Below, piece by piece: positions 9,416-17,955 of a stretch of DNA of 45,369 nucleotides. The translations under genes and the position numbers were made by a program. The stretch covers positions 1-45,369 of the forward strand of contig JAFLDX010000005.1 of NCBI GenBank assembly GCA_017302215.1, in the 5' to 3' direction. This DNA is from Lysobacterales bacterium. Lineage in GTDB: Bacteria; Pseudomonadota; Gammaproteobacteria; Xanthomonadales; Rhodanobacteraceae. The notes under the pieces were generated by a model. It was given only the letters and a program-made list of their open reading frames with translations. It ran no database searches and was not told the origin of the DNA. Every line of letters begins with the position of its first letter. Position 1 is the first letter of the stretch.

Positions 9416-10570
9416 TCACTCCGCTCGGCGTCGATCGTCGCTGGAGAACGGGCCGGAAGCCTCGAAGCCGTCGGCGAAGATCGTGTCGTTCTCGAACGCA
9501 CCGATGTCGACGTGCGGACCGACCTTGCGCGGCGCGCCGTTGAGGTCCACGGCAGTCAGGTACCAGCCCGGATCGATGCCGCGCGGCTCGGTACCGGCGT
9601 CGACCAGTGGAGAACTGCGCACCGGTGTGAAGTTCAACAGGCCTTCCTGGTAAGCGGGCTGCACGCTGATGTTGTCCAGCAGGTATTCCCCGCCGCGCGG
9701 CCGCAGCGACTGGTAGTTGTTGTTGAAGATCGAGCGCACGCCCGAGCCACCCGTATCGAGGTCGTGTCCGTCGTTGTCCCAGAAGTTGTTGTTCGCCGCG
9801 ATCACGTTGGGCGACGCGAGATAGACCGCTGCGGCGTCCGCAACAGGCGAATTGCCGAGTTCGTTGCCAATGATGGAGTTGTTGGTGAAAACGACGGCGT
9901 TGTCTGTCCCGCCGAAGTTGACGATCGAGGCCGCCGGCATGTTGCTGAGTGCCCGGTTGGCCACGAACACGTTGTTCACGACCGAAACCTTCGGCCCGCG
10001 GACATCGATGAGGAGGCCGCCGCCCATCGAGGATTCGTTGGCGATGAAAGCACTGCTCTCGACCACCACGCCTCCGCTCTCGCCGACCGAGTGGATCTCG
10101 AGAGCGCCGGCATTGAAGCCGCCGACGTATCCGGCCAAGAACGTCAGACGGCTCAGCCTGGCGTCGGCGCTGCTGCCTTCGATGCGCAGGGACAGGATCC
10201 TCGTGTCGCCGTTGCCGTCGAGCACGGTCGTCCAGGGTGTCGCGTCCTGCACGGCACACGGACCGAGGATGTACGGCCTCCATCCACCGGAGATCTCGAT
10301 GTCGTGATTCTCCATGGCGGTGGATTCGTACACGAACCCAGAACCGGTCACCTCGTACGAGCCCGCGCGGACGCGGATGACATCGTTCTCACCATTGATG
10401 CGCGCGATGTCGAGCGCGGACTGGAGCTGGGCCGAAGTCGAAACACAGAACAACGCGGCGGATGCCGGCGCTGCCGGACCGGCCAGCACGATTGCTGCCA
10501 GCCAATCCGCGGACATGTGTGCACGCTTGATCACCGGCGCTGGAGGATCGACCGTGCCCATGCGCTTCAT
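9416..10570 (-). CDS. Secreted parallel beta-helix protein, paralogue, with IFADGFE tail
   Basis: A 384-residue paralogue of the neighbouring beta-helix protein, similar over the whole length: a start with FCVSTSAQLQSAL, an ISGGWRPYILGPC segment, Asn-rich rungs (VVNNVFVAN, FTNNSIIGN, NNNFWDNDGHD), the choice-of-anchor-Q-like SPLVDAGTEPRG and DLNGAPRKVGPHVDIGAFE, then IFADGFE (9461-9481) and 14 residues. The ATG at 10570 overlaps the stop of the OmpA-family gene by 4 nt. From this start the hydrophobic signal core begins only near residue 20, so the M19 start (MSADWLAAIVL) is possible but would lack a basic N-region. Probably exported to the envelope or cell surface; function unknown. Confidence 0.75.
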   Translation of the reverse strand: MKRMGTVDPPAPVIKRAHMSADWLAAIVLAGPAAPASAALFCVSTSAQLQSALDIARINGENDVIRVRAGSYEVTGSGFVYESTAMENHDIEISGGWRPYILGPCAVQDATPWTTVLDGNGDTRILSLRIEGSSADARLSRLTFLAGYVGGFNAGALEIHSVGESGGVVVESSAFIANESSMGGGLLIDVRGPKVSVVNNVFVANRALSNMPAASIVNFGGTDNAVVFTNNSIIGNELGNSPVADAAAVYLASPNVIAANNNFWDNDGHDLDTGGSGVRSIFNNNYQSLRPRGGEYLLDNISVQPAYQEGLLNFTPVRSSPLVDAGTEPRGIDPGWYLTAVDLNGAPRKVGPHVDIGAFENDTIFADGFEASGPFSSDDRRRAE

Positions 10571-11688
10571 CCTGCGTCGACGATGGCGACGCGACGGTTC
10601 CTGGCACGCCCCTCTTCACTTCGGTTGCTGGCGACCGGGCTTGCGAACGAGACGCCGACCGGCGTCAGGCGCGTGCGTGCGATCCGGTAACGGGAAACGA
10701 GTGCCTCTACGACGGCCTCGGCACGTCGCTGCGACAGGTCGAGATTGAACGCATAGCTGCCGACGCCGTCGGTGTGACCGACGATCAGCACCTTCATTGC
10801 GGGATCGTCGCCGAGATACTTCGCGATCTCGATGAGAGCCGGCTCCGATTCGGGTTTGACGCCGGCCTGGTTGAAGTCGAACAGGATGCCGTAAAGCGCG
10901 ACGCTGCCGCTGCTCGAGATCGCGCCGGCCATCTCGCGCGCCGAAACGGTCACCATCTTCTGCTCGCGCTCTCTGGCATCGACGACGTCGACCACGGCGA
11001 TCGTGCGGCCGTTGAGCAAGGCGCAAGGCGCCGCGGCATCCGGCGCGACGATGCGGTAGGCGTGCACCGACACGTGCATGCCATGCGCGGGTACCTCGGC
11101 AGCGAGGTAACGCTGGTCGGCGTGCTTGCTGTCCCGCGCGCACCAGGCGATCGAGCGGTAGGCATCGGTCACCTTCTCCGGTGCGCGCAGGAACATCGCC
11201 AGGCTGGTTCGGCTTCCGCCGCCGAACATGCCGTAGGTCGCCTCGCCACCGCAGTCTTCGCCGCTGCATTCGAACAGCGCGCTCCCGCCGGCCTGCACGA
11301 TCTCGTCTCGATAGTTGCGCACGATTTCCAGCGTGCTGCGCCCCTCGGGCAGGAGGTAGACGAACGAGGTCAGCCGCCCCTCGAGGGGCTTGCTCGACGA
11401 TGGACGGAACACCGCGTTGTTCTTCGCGTCGGTCTCTCCCGGAACATGGACCAGCGGCGAGAGCGGCAGCGCGAACGCTTCGTAGGCCGCTTGCGAGTAC
11501 GAAAGCACGACCGACCCATCGAAACGCCGCAGGTGTTCGTGATCGCGGCTGCCTGCGGCATCGGCCGACGGGAGCACCGCGGCCAGCGCGGGCAGGCAGG
11601 CGGCCAGGCAGAGCAAGACCGGCCACATCCATTGCGCGATGCGCGCGGGGAAAGCCGCCCGGAGGCGATCAGGAAGCGGAAAGCGCAT
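10567..11688 (-). CDS. OmpA-family outer-membrane protein with DUF4892-like N-terminal domain
   Basis: A 373-residue envelope protein. A signal peptide (MRFPLPDRL, then WMWPVLLCLAACLPALA) is followed by a domain resembling DUF4892 (LTSFVYLLPEGRSTLE, ALFECSGEDCGG near the middle) and a C-terminal OmpA peptidoglycan-binding domain (LFDFNQAGVKPES, VGHTDGVGSYAFNLDLSQRRAEAV and RARNRRVAIV). It should tether the outer membrane or an outer-membrane complex to the cell wall. GAGGAG lies shortly before the ATG at 11688. It overlaps the downstream beta-helix gene, so the three genes likely form an operon, divergent from the ECF sigma gene across 140 bp. Confidence 0.85.
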   Translation of the reverse strand: MRFPLPDRLRAAFPARIAQWMWPVLLCLAACLPALAAVLPSADAAGSRDHEHLRRFDGSVVLSYSQAAYEAFALPLSPLVHVPGETDAKNNAVFRPSSSKPLEGRLTSFVYLLPEGRSTLEIVRNYRDEIVQAGGSALFECSGEDCGGEATYGMFGGGSRTSLAMFLRAPEKVTDAYRSIAWCARDSKHADQRYLAAEVPAHGMHVSVHAYRIVAPDAAAPCALLNGRTIAVVDVVDAREREQKMVTVSAREMAGAISSSGSVALYGILFDFNQAGVKPESEPALIEIAKYLGDDPAMKVLIVGHTDGVGSYAFNLDLSQRRAEAVVEALVSRYRIARTRLTPVGVSFASPVASNRSEEGRARNRRVAIVDAG

Positions 11689-11828
11689 GTCGGACTCCTC
11701 GGGTTCGAAGCGGTTCGTTCGCTGCAAACGCAGGCGCATCCCGAAAAGGTGCCATGGTCGCGGATAGCGAACCGTGCACGCTCGATCCCGGGATCGCTGT
11801 GCCACAATCCGGCGCCTGGAGGCTGCGC

Positions 11829-12410
11829 ATGACGTCCGGCGACATCACGGACATGCTGCGCGAAGCGCGTGGGGGAACCCGCGCCGCGATCGACGCATTG
11901 ATGCCGGTGCTCTACGAGGAGCTGCGCCGGATTGCGCAGGCGCGCCTCGCCGGCGGCCCATCGCAGCGTTCGCTGAACACGACCGGCCTCGTGCACGAGG
12001 TCTACCTGCGGCTGATCGACCAGAGCCGTATCGAGTGGCCGGACCGCCTGCACTTCTACGGCTACGCCGCGACCGCGATGCGCCACATCCTCGTCGACCA
12101 GGCGCGGCGTCGCCACAGCGAGAAGCGTGGCGGTCGCGAGCCGGCGGCGATCGCCACAGCCGACCTGTTCGAGGGTGACGCGGTCGACTCGGCGGACTGG
12201 ATCTATCTCGATCAGGCGCTCGAGCATCTGCGCGGGTTCAGCCCGCGCCTCGTCCAGGTGGTCGAGTTGCGCGTGTTCGCCGGTCTGACCGCTGAGGAGG
12301 TGGCCGAACTGCTCGATCTTTCGCTGCGTACGGTGAGGCGCGACTGGCACAAGGCGCGCCTGATCCTGCATCGCTTCATGCGCCCGGACGGCGCCGATGA
12401 ATCCGGCTGA
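11829..12410 (+). CDS. ECF-type RNA polymerase sigma factor (kinase-associated)
   Basis: A 193-residue sigma-70 family protein of the ECF group that accompanies Ser/Thr kinases. Region 2 spans about residues 20-95 (LYEELRRIAQARL, NTTGLVHEVYLRL, HFYGYAATAMRHILVDQARRR) and region 4 about 130-185, with the helix-turn-helix LTAEEVAELLDLSLRTVRRD. CTGGAGG lies 6 bases before the ATG at 11829. Its end overlaps the kinase start by 14 nt. In related pairs the kinase phosphorylates and activates the sigma factor instead of an anti-sigma factor holding it back, and no anti-sigma gene is seen here. Likely targets include the divergent OmpA/beta-helix operon, by inference from position only. Confidence 0.9.
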   Translation: MTSGDITDMLREARGGTRAAIDALMPVLYEELRRIAQARLAGGPSQRSLNTTGLVHEVYLRLIDQSRIEWPDRLHFYGYAATAMRHILVDQARRRHSEKRGGREPAAIATADLFEGDAVDSADWIYLDQALEHLRGFSPRLVQVVELRVFAGLTAEEVAELLDLSLRTVRRDWHKARLILHRFMRPDGADESG

Positions 12411-15399
12411 CCTGTCGTACTGGAGCAAGGTCGAGCGCCTGCTCGATGCGGCACTCGATCGGCCGCACGGCGAGCGCGAGGAGTTTGTGCGCGCGCATGC
12501 AGCGGATGCTGTCGTCGCGCAGGGCGTGCTCGACCTGCTCGCGCGCGACGCGCGCGTCGGCGATTTCCTCGAAGACGCCGCGCGATGCCCGCGCGACGTC
12601 CGCGCGAGCGATGGGTACGTGGGCGAGGCGGCACCCCCCGCAGCAGGGCAGACGATCGGCGCGTGGCGCCTGCTGCGCGAGATCGGCAGCGGCGGCATGG
12701 CCGTGGTCTGGCTGGCCGAACGCGCCGACGGCGGGCCGGCGCAACAGGCCGCGCTCAAGCTGATCCGCAACGGCCTCCACGGCACCCTGCTGCGCGAACG
12801 CTTCGCGCGCGAGCGACGCATCCTGTCCCTGCTGCGCCACCCGCGCGTGGCGCGGCTTGTCGACGGCGGCGTGGCCGACGGCCAGCCGTTCCTCGTCCTC
12901 GACCATGTCGACGGCCTGCCGATCACCGATTGGTGCGCGCGCCACCATGCATCGCCGACGCGGCGGATCGCACTGATCCGGCAGGTCTGCGAAGCCGTTG
13001 CCTTCGCGCACGCACGCCTCGTCATCCATCGCGATCTGAAGCCGTCCAACATCCTCGTCGACGCGCAGGGCGACGTGCATCTGCTCGACTTCGGCATCGC
13101 CAAGATCCTCGCCGGAGACCATTCCGAAACGACCGCGCTGACCGCCTTCGGCGGACGCGCGATGACGGCCGCCTACGCAGCGCCCGAACAGGTGGAGGGC
13201 CGACCTCTCGGCGTCGCCGTCGACGTCTACGCGCTCGGGGTCGTGCTGTACGAGCTGCTCACCGGCCACCTGCCTTACCGCGTGCCGCGAGCGAGCGTGG
13301 CCGCGCTCGAGGAAGCCGTGCTGCACGAGGAGCCGCGTGCGGCCTCGACGGCAGTGGACGCCGCGCAGGCGCAGCAGTGCGGAATCAGCCTGGGACGCCT
13401 GCGTCGCGAGCTGCGCGGCGACCTCGACCGCATCCTGGCCACGGTGCTCGACAAGAATCCGGATCGCCGCTACGCGAGCGCCGCCGCATTCGCCGACGAT
13501 CTCGATCGCCACGTGCGTGGACTTCCGGTGCGCGCGCAACGCACTTCGCTGCGTTATCGCACCGGAAAATTCCTGCGTCGCCACGCATTCGGGCTCGCTG
13601 TCGCCGCTGCGCTCTTCGTTGCGATCCTGGCCGGCCTCGCAGGCACGTTGTGGCAGGCGAACCGCGCCGCCGACGCGGCGCGTGAAGCACACGCGGAAGC
13701 CACTGCAGCCAGCGCCGTGCGCGACCTACTGCTCGGCATGTTCAACACCTCCGATCCGGACATCGCGCGCGGGCGCGATCCGAGCGCGAGCGAGCTGCTC
13801 GACACTGCGGCGCGGCGCGTGCAGGCAGGGCTCGCCGACCAGCCGGCGCTGAAAGCGCGACTGCTCGGCGTGATCGCCGACCTCAACCGCAAGCTCGGCA
13901 ACTACGCGCTCGCCGCCGACCTTTTCGGCCAGGCCGCCGGTCTGCCGGCGATGGCGGCGGCGGAGAACACCGAGGAGAGATGGCGCTTGCGCACCGGTCG
14001 CGCTGCCGCGCTGACCCTGGCCGGCGACTTCGATGCCGCCGACGCCGAGTTCGCGCGCATCGAGACCGATCCGGATCGGTCCACGCAACCCTCGCAGCTC
14101 GCCCCCGCGCGCGCGCGCATGCAGGTCGAACTCGGCGAACTGCGCCGGCGGCAAGGACGCTACGCGGAAGCGCGCGATGCGCTCGACGCCGCACTCGCCC
14201 ACTACCGCGGCGCGCCGGATGACGACGGCCATCTCGACGCGCTGCACCGTTCGGCGGACCTTGAACTCAATCGTGGCCACATCGAGGAGGCCGCGCAGGC
14301 ATTCCACGACCTGCTCGGGCAGTTGCGCAACCGGTATGGCGAAGACCATACCGAGATCGCACGCGCGCAACACGACTACGCCGCGGTCCTGTCCCAGCTG
14401 GGACGCCTCGACGCGGCCGAGGAGTCGATGCGGAATGCGCTCGAAATGCGCCTGCGCCTGCTCGGCGAGCACCACCCGGCGGTTGCCGAATCGCACTGGA
14501 GCCTCGCCGCGATGCTGCGCCAGCAGGGACACTTCGACGACGCCGAAACACACTATCGCGCCGCACTGGCCATCTTCCGCGATTCACTGGGCGACGATTC
14601 GGCCGAGGTCGCTCGCGTCTACAACGGCCTCGGTGCGCTCGCCCTCGCGCGCGCGGACTACAGCGGAGCGGAAACCTTCCTGAGCCAGGCTTACGAACGC
14701 TACGCCAAGGCACTCGGTTCGAAGCATCCCGAGGTCGGTATCACCCTGAACAACATCGCCGGCGCGCAACGTCGCCTCGGGCGGCTCGAGGAAGCCGAGC
14801 AGAGCGCACGACGCGCACTCGCGGTCCTCGGCGCGGCGCTGCCGGATGGACACCATCTCATCGCGGTCGCGCGCTTCACGCTCGGATCGATCGTGACGAT
14901 GCGCGGCGACTTCGGCGAAGCGGTGACCCTGCTCGAACCGGCCGCGCGCGCGCTCGACGCCGCTCTCGGAACTGCGCATCCCGACGTAGCCCGCGCGAAG
15001 TTGCAATGGGCGCTCGCGTTGGCGCTGAACGGCGATGTGGCCGCCGCACGCGTGCTCGTCGACAGCGTCGCGATTCCCGGCAACGATCGCCGCAGCGAGT
15101 CCGACTCGCTGTACGTGCGCGGCCGCGTTCGCCTGCTCGCCGGCGCCCACCGCGATGCCTGCCCCGACCTCGATCGGGCCTGGCGCATGCGCGACCAACT
15201 CGGTGCGGGTGCGCAGGATACGGCCACGCTCGAAGCGGAGCTCTATCTCGGCGCATGCCAACTCGGATCCGGCGACCCGTCCGGAAGCCGGCACATCGTC
15301 CATGCCGGCAGGCTTCTGACCGATTCGCCCGTCGCTGCACCCATCGTGCGTCGCGATGTGCCAGGGCTGATGCGCCTGGCGGCTTCGAGACGCTCGTAG
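12397..15399 (+). CDS. Membrane Ser/Thr protein kinase with C-terminal TPR sensor domain
   Basis: A 1000-residue Hanks-type kinase. The cytoplasmic catalytic domain runs from about residue 85 to 370: glycine loop IGSGGMAVVW (97-106), catalytic-pair lysine in AALKLI (K121), HRDLKPSN (D213), DFGIAK (D231) and the APEQVEG activation-segment motif. One membrane helix follows near 396-418 (FGLAVAAALFVAILAGLAG). The remaining roughly 580 residues are TPR-like repeats (YAEARDALDAALAHYRG, FDDAETHYRAALAIFRD, LEEAEQSARRALAVLG), probably a periplasmic sensor or protein-binding region. The ATG at 12397 overlaps the sigma gene. It likely signals to that sigma factor; the stimulus is unknown. Confidence 0.92.
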   Translation: MNPADLSYWSKVERLLDAALDRPHGEREEFVRAHAADAVVAQGVLDLLARDARVGDFLEDAARCPRDVRASDGYVGEAAPPAAGQTIGAWRLLREIGSGGMAVVWLAERADGGPAQQAALKLIRNGLHGTLLRERFARERRILSLLRHPRVARLVDGGVADGQPFLVLDHVDGLPITDWCARHHASPTRRIALIRQVCEAVAFAHARLVIHRDLKPSNILVDAQGDVHLLDFGIAKILAGDHSETTALTAFGGRAMTAAYAAPEQVEGRPLGVAVDVYALGVVLYELLTGHLPYRVPRASVAALEEAVLHEEPRAASTAVDAAQAQQCGISLGRLRRELRGDLDRILATVLDKNPDRRYASAAAFADDLDRHVRGLPVRAQRTSLRYRTGKFLRRHAFGLAVAAALFVAILAGLAGTLWQANRAADAAREAHAEATAASAVRDLLLGMFNTSDPDIARGRDPSASELLDTAARRVQAGLADQPALKARLLGVIADLNRKLGNYALAADLFGQAAGLPAMAAAENTEERWRLRTGRAAALTLAGDFDAADAEFARIETDPDRSTQPSQLAPARARMQVELGELRRRQGRYAEARDALDAALAHYRGAPDDDGHLDALHRSADLELNRGHIEEAAQAFHDLLGQLRNRYGEDHTEIARAQHDYAAVLSQLGRLDAAEESMRNALEMRLRLLGEHHPAVAESHWSLAAMLRQQGHFDDAETHYRAALAIFRDSLGDDSAEVARVYNGLGALALARADYSGAETFLSQAYERYAKALGSKHPEVGITLNNIAGAQRRLGRLEEAEQSARRALAVLGAALPDGHHLIAVARFTLGSIVTMRGDFGEAVTLLEPAARALDAALGTAHPDVARAKLQWALALALNGDVAAARVLVDSVAIPGNDRRSESDSLYVRGRVRLLAGAHRDACPDLDRAWRMRDQLGAGAQDTATLEAELYLGACQLGSGDPSGSRHIVHAGRLLTDSPVAAPIVRRDVPGLMRLAASRRS

Positions 15400-15635
15400 C
15401 GATCCGCACTCCCGCGACCAGGCAGCGACGCGTGTCGCCGCGCGGCCACGCATGCTCGTGCCACCGGCAAGGCGCCCGCCGCACCTGCCCGGCTGATCCG
15501 CGGTCGAGTTTCCCGACAGCCGCTCCGCCGATCATCGATGGCTCGTGATGGCGCGAACTTGTCGACGCGCTCGCGCGGCCCCGACCAACGGCGCCTATGC
15601 GGCATGGCCGCACCCACGCGCTAGACTCCGCTGCC

Positions 15636-16775
15636 ATGAACGCACACGCGGAACCCGGCGAAGCCGGTCGAGAACAATCCCTGCGCGAGTTCGTCGGGCG
15701 CGCGCTCGGCCGCGAGCATCTCGAGTTCGCTCACGCCTCGGCCGATGCCGGAATGCGCCGTTACTGGCGGGTCAGGGCCGGAGGTCGCAGCTTCGTCGTC
15801 ATGGACGCGCCGCCCGCGCAGAACGACTTGGCGTCGTTCCTCGCCATCGGCACGTTGCTGCGCGATGGCGGCATCCTCGTTCCCGAAGTGCATTCACGCG
15901 ACCTCAATGAGGGCTTCCTGCTGCTGTCCGATCTCGGCATGCAGACCATGCTGCAGGCGATCGATGCCGGCGCCGATCCCGAGCCGATGTTCGATGCGGC
16001 GATTGACGCGCTCGTCCGGCTGCAGGGCATCGGCGTGCCGTCGTCGCTGCCCTCGTACGACGCCGCCCTGCTCGAACGCGAGCTCGACCTGTTCCCCGAC
16101 TGGTATCTCGCGCGCCATCGCGGCATCCACCTCAAAGAGGCCGACCATGCGACCTGGCTCGATGCGCGTGCCCGCCTCGTCGAAGCGGCGCTTGCGCAGC
16201 CGCACGTGCTCGTCCATCGCGACTACATGCCACGCAACCTGATGCCCATGCGTCTGGCGGCCGCAGGCCGGCCACTTTCCCTCGCCCGCGCAGCGGGAGA
16301 GGGGGGACCGCTCGCGTCCCGCGAACGGTGTGTGAGGGAGAGCGGGCAGACGGGAAGCCGACCATCGGGCCGGCCTTCGGCCGAGTGTCTCATGGGGGTA
16401 TTGGACTTCCAGGACGCGGTGGCCGGTCCGATCGCCTACGACCCGATCAGCCTCGTGAAGGACGCCTTCCGCAGCTGGCCGGCTGCGCGTGCCGAGGGCT
16501 GGCTGCACGCCTACTGGAGGCGCGCGCGGGCGGCGGGTCTTGCGGTTCCCGACTGGCCACGCTTCCAGCGTGACGCCGACTGGATCGGCATGCAGCGCCA
16601 CCTCAAGATCATCGGCATCTTCGCGCGCCTGAAGCACCGCGACGGCAAGGCGCACTATGTCGCGGACGTGCCGCGCTTCTTCGCCTATCTCGGCGAAGTC
16701 CTGCCGCGCTATCCCGAGCTCGCCGGGTTCGCCGCGTTGATCGCGCGCCTCGCGCCGGACGGGACTTCAACATGA
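15636..16775 (+). CDS. amgK: N-acetylmuramate/N-acetylglucosamine kinase AmgK, with in-frame insertion
   Basis: A 379-residue APH-fold sugar kinase that phosphorylates recycled MurNAc at C1 for the MurU route to UDP-MurNAc, bypassing fosfomycin-sensitive MurA. Family marks: RRYWRV near the start, the catalytic loop HRDYMPRN (194-201), metal-binding VLDFQDAVAGPIAYD (D257) and HLKIIGIFARL. Between them residues 206-253 are an Arg/Gly/Ser-rich stretch not expected in the family; its DNA is a REP-like hairpin element. Without it the protein would be about 331 residues, the usual size. The ATG at 15636 is chosen; an earlier ATG at 15597 is less likely. It overlaps murU by 4 nt. Whether the inserted enzyme is active is unknown. 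Confidence 0.88.
   Translation: MNAHAEPGEAGREQSLREFVGRALGREHLEFAHASADAGMRRYWRVRAGGRSFVVMDAPPAQNDLASFLAIGTLLRDGGILVPEVHSRDLNEGFLLLSDLGMQTMLQAIDAGADPEPMFDAAIDALVRLQGIGVPSSLPSYDAALLERELDLFPDWYLARHRGIHLKEADHATWLDARARLVEAALAQPHVLVHRDYMPRNLMPMRLAAAGRPLSLARAAGEGGPLASRERCVRESGQTGSRPSGRPSAECLMGVLDFQDAVAGPIAYDPISLVKDAFRSWPAARAEGWLHAYWRRARAAGLAVPDWPRFQRDADWIGMQRHLKIIGIFARLKHRDGKAHYVADVPRFFAYLGEVLPRYPELAGFAALIARLAPDGTST
16251..16394 (+). repeat. REP-like hairpin element inserted in frame in amgK
   Basis: About 144 bp, a multiple of three, with no counterpart expected in AmgK proteins. It contains a near-perfect stem (16279-16289 with 16293-16303, one G-A mismatch, 3-base loop), a second related arm (TGAGGGAGAGCGGGC near 16332) and a GGCCGGCCTTCGGCC palindrome near 16369-16383. 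Such dispersed elements normally lie between genes. The exact borders are estimates from where family-like protein sequence stops and resumes. Confidence 0.65.
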
Positions 16776-17506
16776 CGCGACGCGCGCTCGTGTTCGCCGC
16801 GGGTCGTGGCGAGCGCATGCGCCCGCTGACCGACCGCGTGCCGAAGCCGCTGCTCGAGGTCGGTGGACGGCGGCTGATCGAATGGCACCTCGACAAGCTC
16901 GCCGCGGCCGGCTTCGACGAGGTCGTCGTCAATACCGCGCATCTCGCTGCGCAGTTTCCGGCCGTGCTCGGCGACGGCTCGCGCTGGGGCCTGCGCATCG
17001 TCTACAGCCACGAGGGCGAAGAACCGCTCGAGACCGGCGGCGGCATGCTGCACGCCCTCGCGCAGCTCGGCGATGCGCCATTCGTCGTCGTCAACGGCGA
17101 TGTCTGGACCGACTTCGATTTCGCGCGCCTTCCGCGCGAACCGCGCGGCCTCGCGCATCTCGTCCTCGTCGACAATCCGCCGCAGCATGCGCGCGGCGAT
17201 TTCGTGCTCGCGGCCGACGGGCGCGTGCGCGCCGACGGCGAGCCGCGACTGACCTATGCCGGCATCGGCGTGTTCCGCCCCGCCCTGCTCGACGACTGGC
17301 AGGACGACCTCGCCGCGGCCGGCCAGGCCTGGAACGGTGTGCAACCGCCGCGCTTCGCCCTCGTCCACCTGCTGCGCGCGGCCATGCATCGAGACGAGGT
17401 CGGCGGCGAACACCACCGAGGACGCTGGACCGACGTCGGCACCCCGCAGCGCCTCGCCGAACTCGACGCGACGCTCGCCGGCTCGAAGACCGGTGAATCA
17501 CGCTAG
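16772..17506 (+). CDS. murU: N-acetylmuramate-1-phosphate uridylyltransferase MurU
   Basis: A 244-residue nucleotidyltransferase of the sugar-phosphate NTP-transferase family that makes UDP-MurNAc from MurNAc-1-phosphate and UTP. It has the N-terminal nucleotide-binding signature FAAGRGERMRPLTDRVPKPL (residues 8-27), LETGGGMLHAL and VVNGDVWTDFDF with the metal-binding Asp (about 109), and RWTDVGTPQRL at the C-terminus. It begins within the amgK stop (ATGA), so the pair is translationally coupled as in pseudomonads. The REP array starts directly after its stop. Confidence 0.93.
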   Translation: MTRRALVFAAGRGERMRPLTDRVPKPLLEVGGRRLIEWHLDKLAAAGFDEVVVNTAHLAAQFPAVLGDGSRWGLRIVYSHEGEEPLETGGGMLHALAQLGDAPFVVVNGDVWTDFDFARLPREPRGLAHLVLVDNPPQHARGDFVLAADGRVRADGEPRLTYAGIGVFRPALLDDWQDDLAAAGQAWNGVQPPRFALVHLLRAAMHRDEVGGEHHRGRWTDVGTPQRLAELDATLAGSKTGESR

Positions 17507-17510
17507 GCGC

Positions 17511-17955
17511 ATCAGCCGAGCAAGCCCGGCTCCACGTGCGCACGCTCTTGTAGAGCGGAGCTTGCTCCGCTGCCTACCACCTTCGCGATGCTTCAGCCGT
17601 CCAAGCCCGGCTCCACGTGCGCACGCTCTTGTAGAGCGGAGCTTGCTCCGCTGCCTACCACCTTCGCGATGCTTCAGCCGTCCAAGCCCGGCTCCACATG
17701 CGCACGCTCTTTGTAGAGCGGAGCTTGCTCCGCTGCCCTTCGCGGCTTCATCTCGAGTCGGGCGCGTCCCCGCCACCTCAGCCCGTGTCGAGCAAGTCGC
17801 GCAGCCTACCACCTTCGCGATGCTTCAGCCGTCCAAGCTCGGCTCCACGTGCGCACGCTCTTTGTAGAGCGGAGCTTGCTCCGCTGCTCTTCGCGGCTTC
17901 ATCTCGAGTCGGGCGCGTCCCCGCCACCTCAGCCCGTGTCGAGCAAGTCGCGCAG
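17511..17955. repeat. Tandem GTAG-headed REP array that includes a copy of the hda 3' end
   Basis: Four copies of the hairpin unit GTAGAGCGGAGCTTGCTCCG begin at 17550, 17631, 17713 and 17864. The repeat period is 81-82 bp for the first copies and 151 bp for the last. Each unit also carries a second hairpin region (CAGCCGTCCAAGCCCGGCT type) and CACGTGCGCACGCTCTT. The segment 17713-17804 is repeated at 17864-17955 with one base change, and the second copy runs into the hda coding region. The hairpins match the GTAG-headed REP class known from xanthomonads. There is no protein-coding gene between murU and hda. Confidence 0.9.

Noticed and set aside
11370..13103. A 577-codon minus-strand frame opposite the sigma factor and kinase
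   Set aside because: The plus strand carries complete sigma and kinase motifs; the reverse product is an Arg/Ser-rich shadow.
15597..15635. Earlier ATG for amgK
   Set aside because: It would add MRHGRTHALDSAA, not expected in the family, and has no ribosome binding site.
17256..17867. An open frame with repeated residues over the murU end and the REP array
   Set aside because: The repetitive peptide is simply the translation of the tandem DNA repeat, with no start signal or domain.
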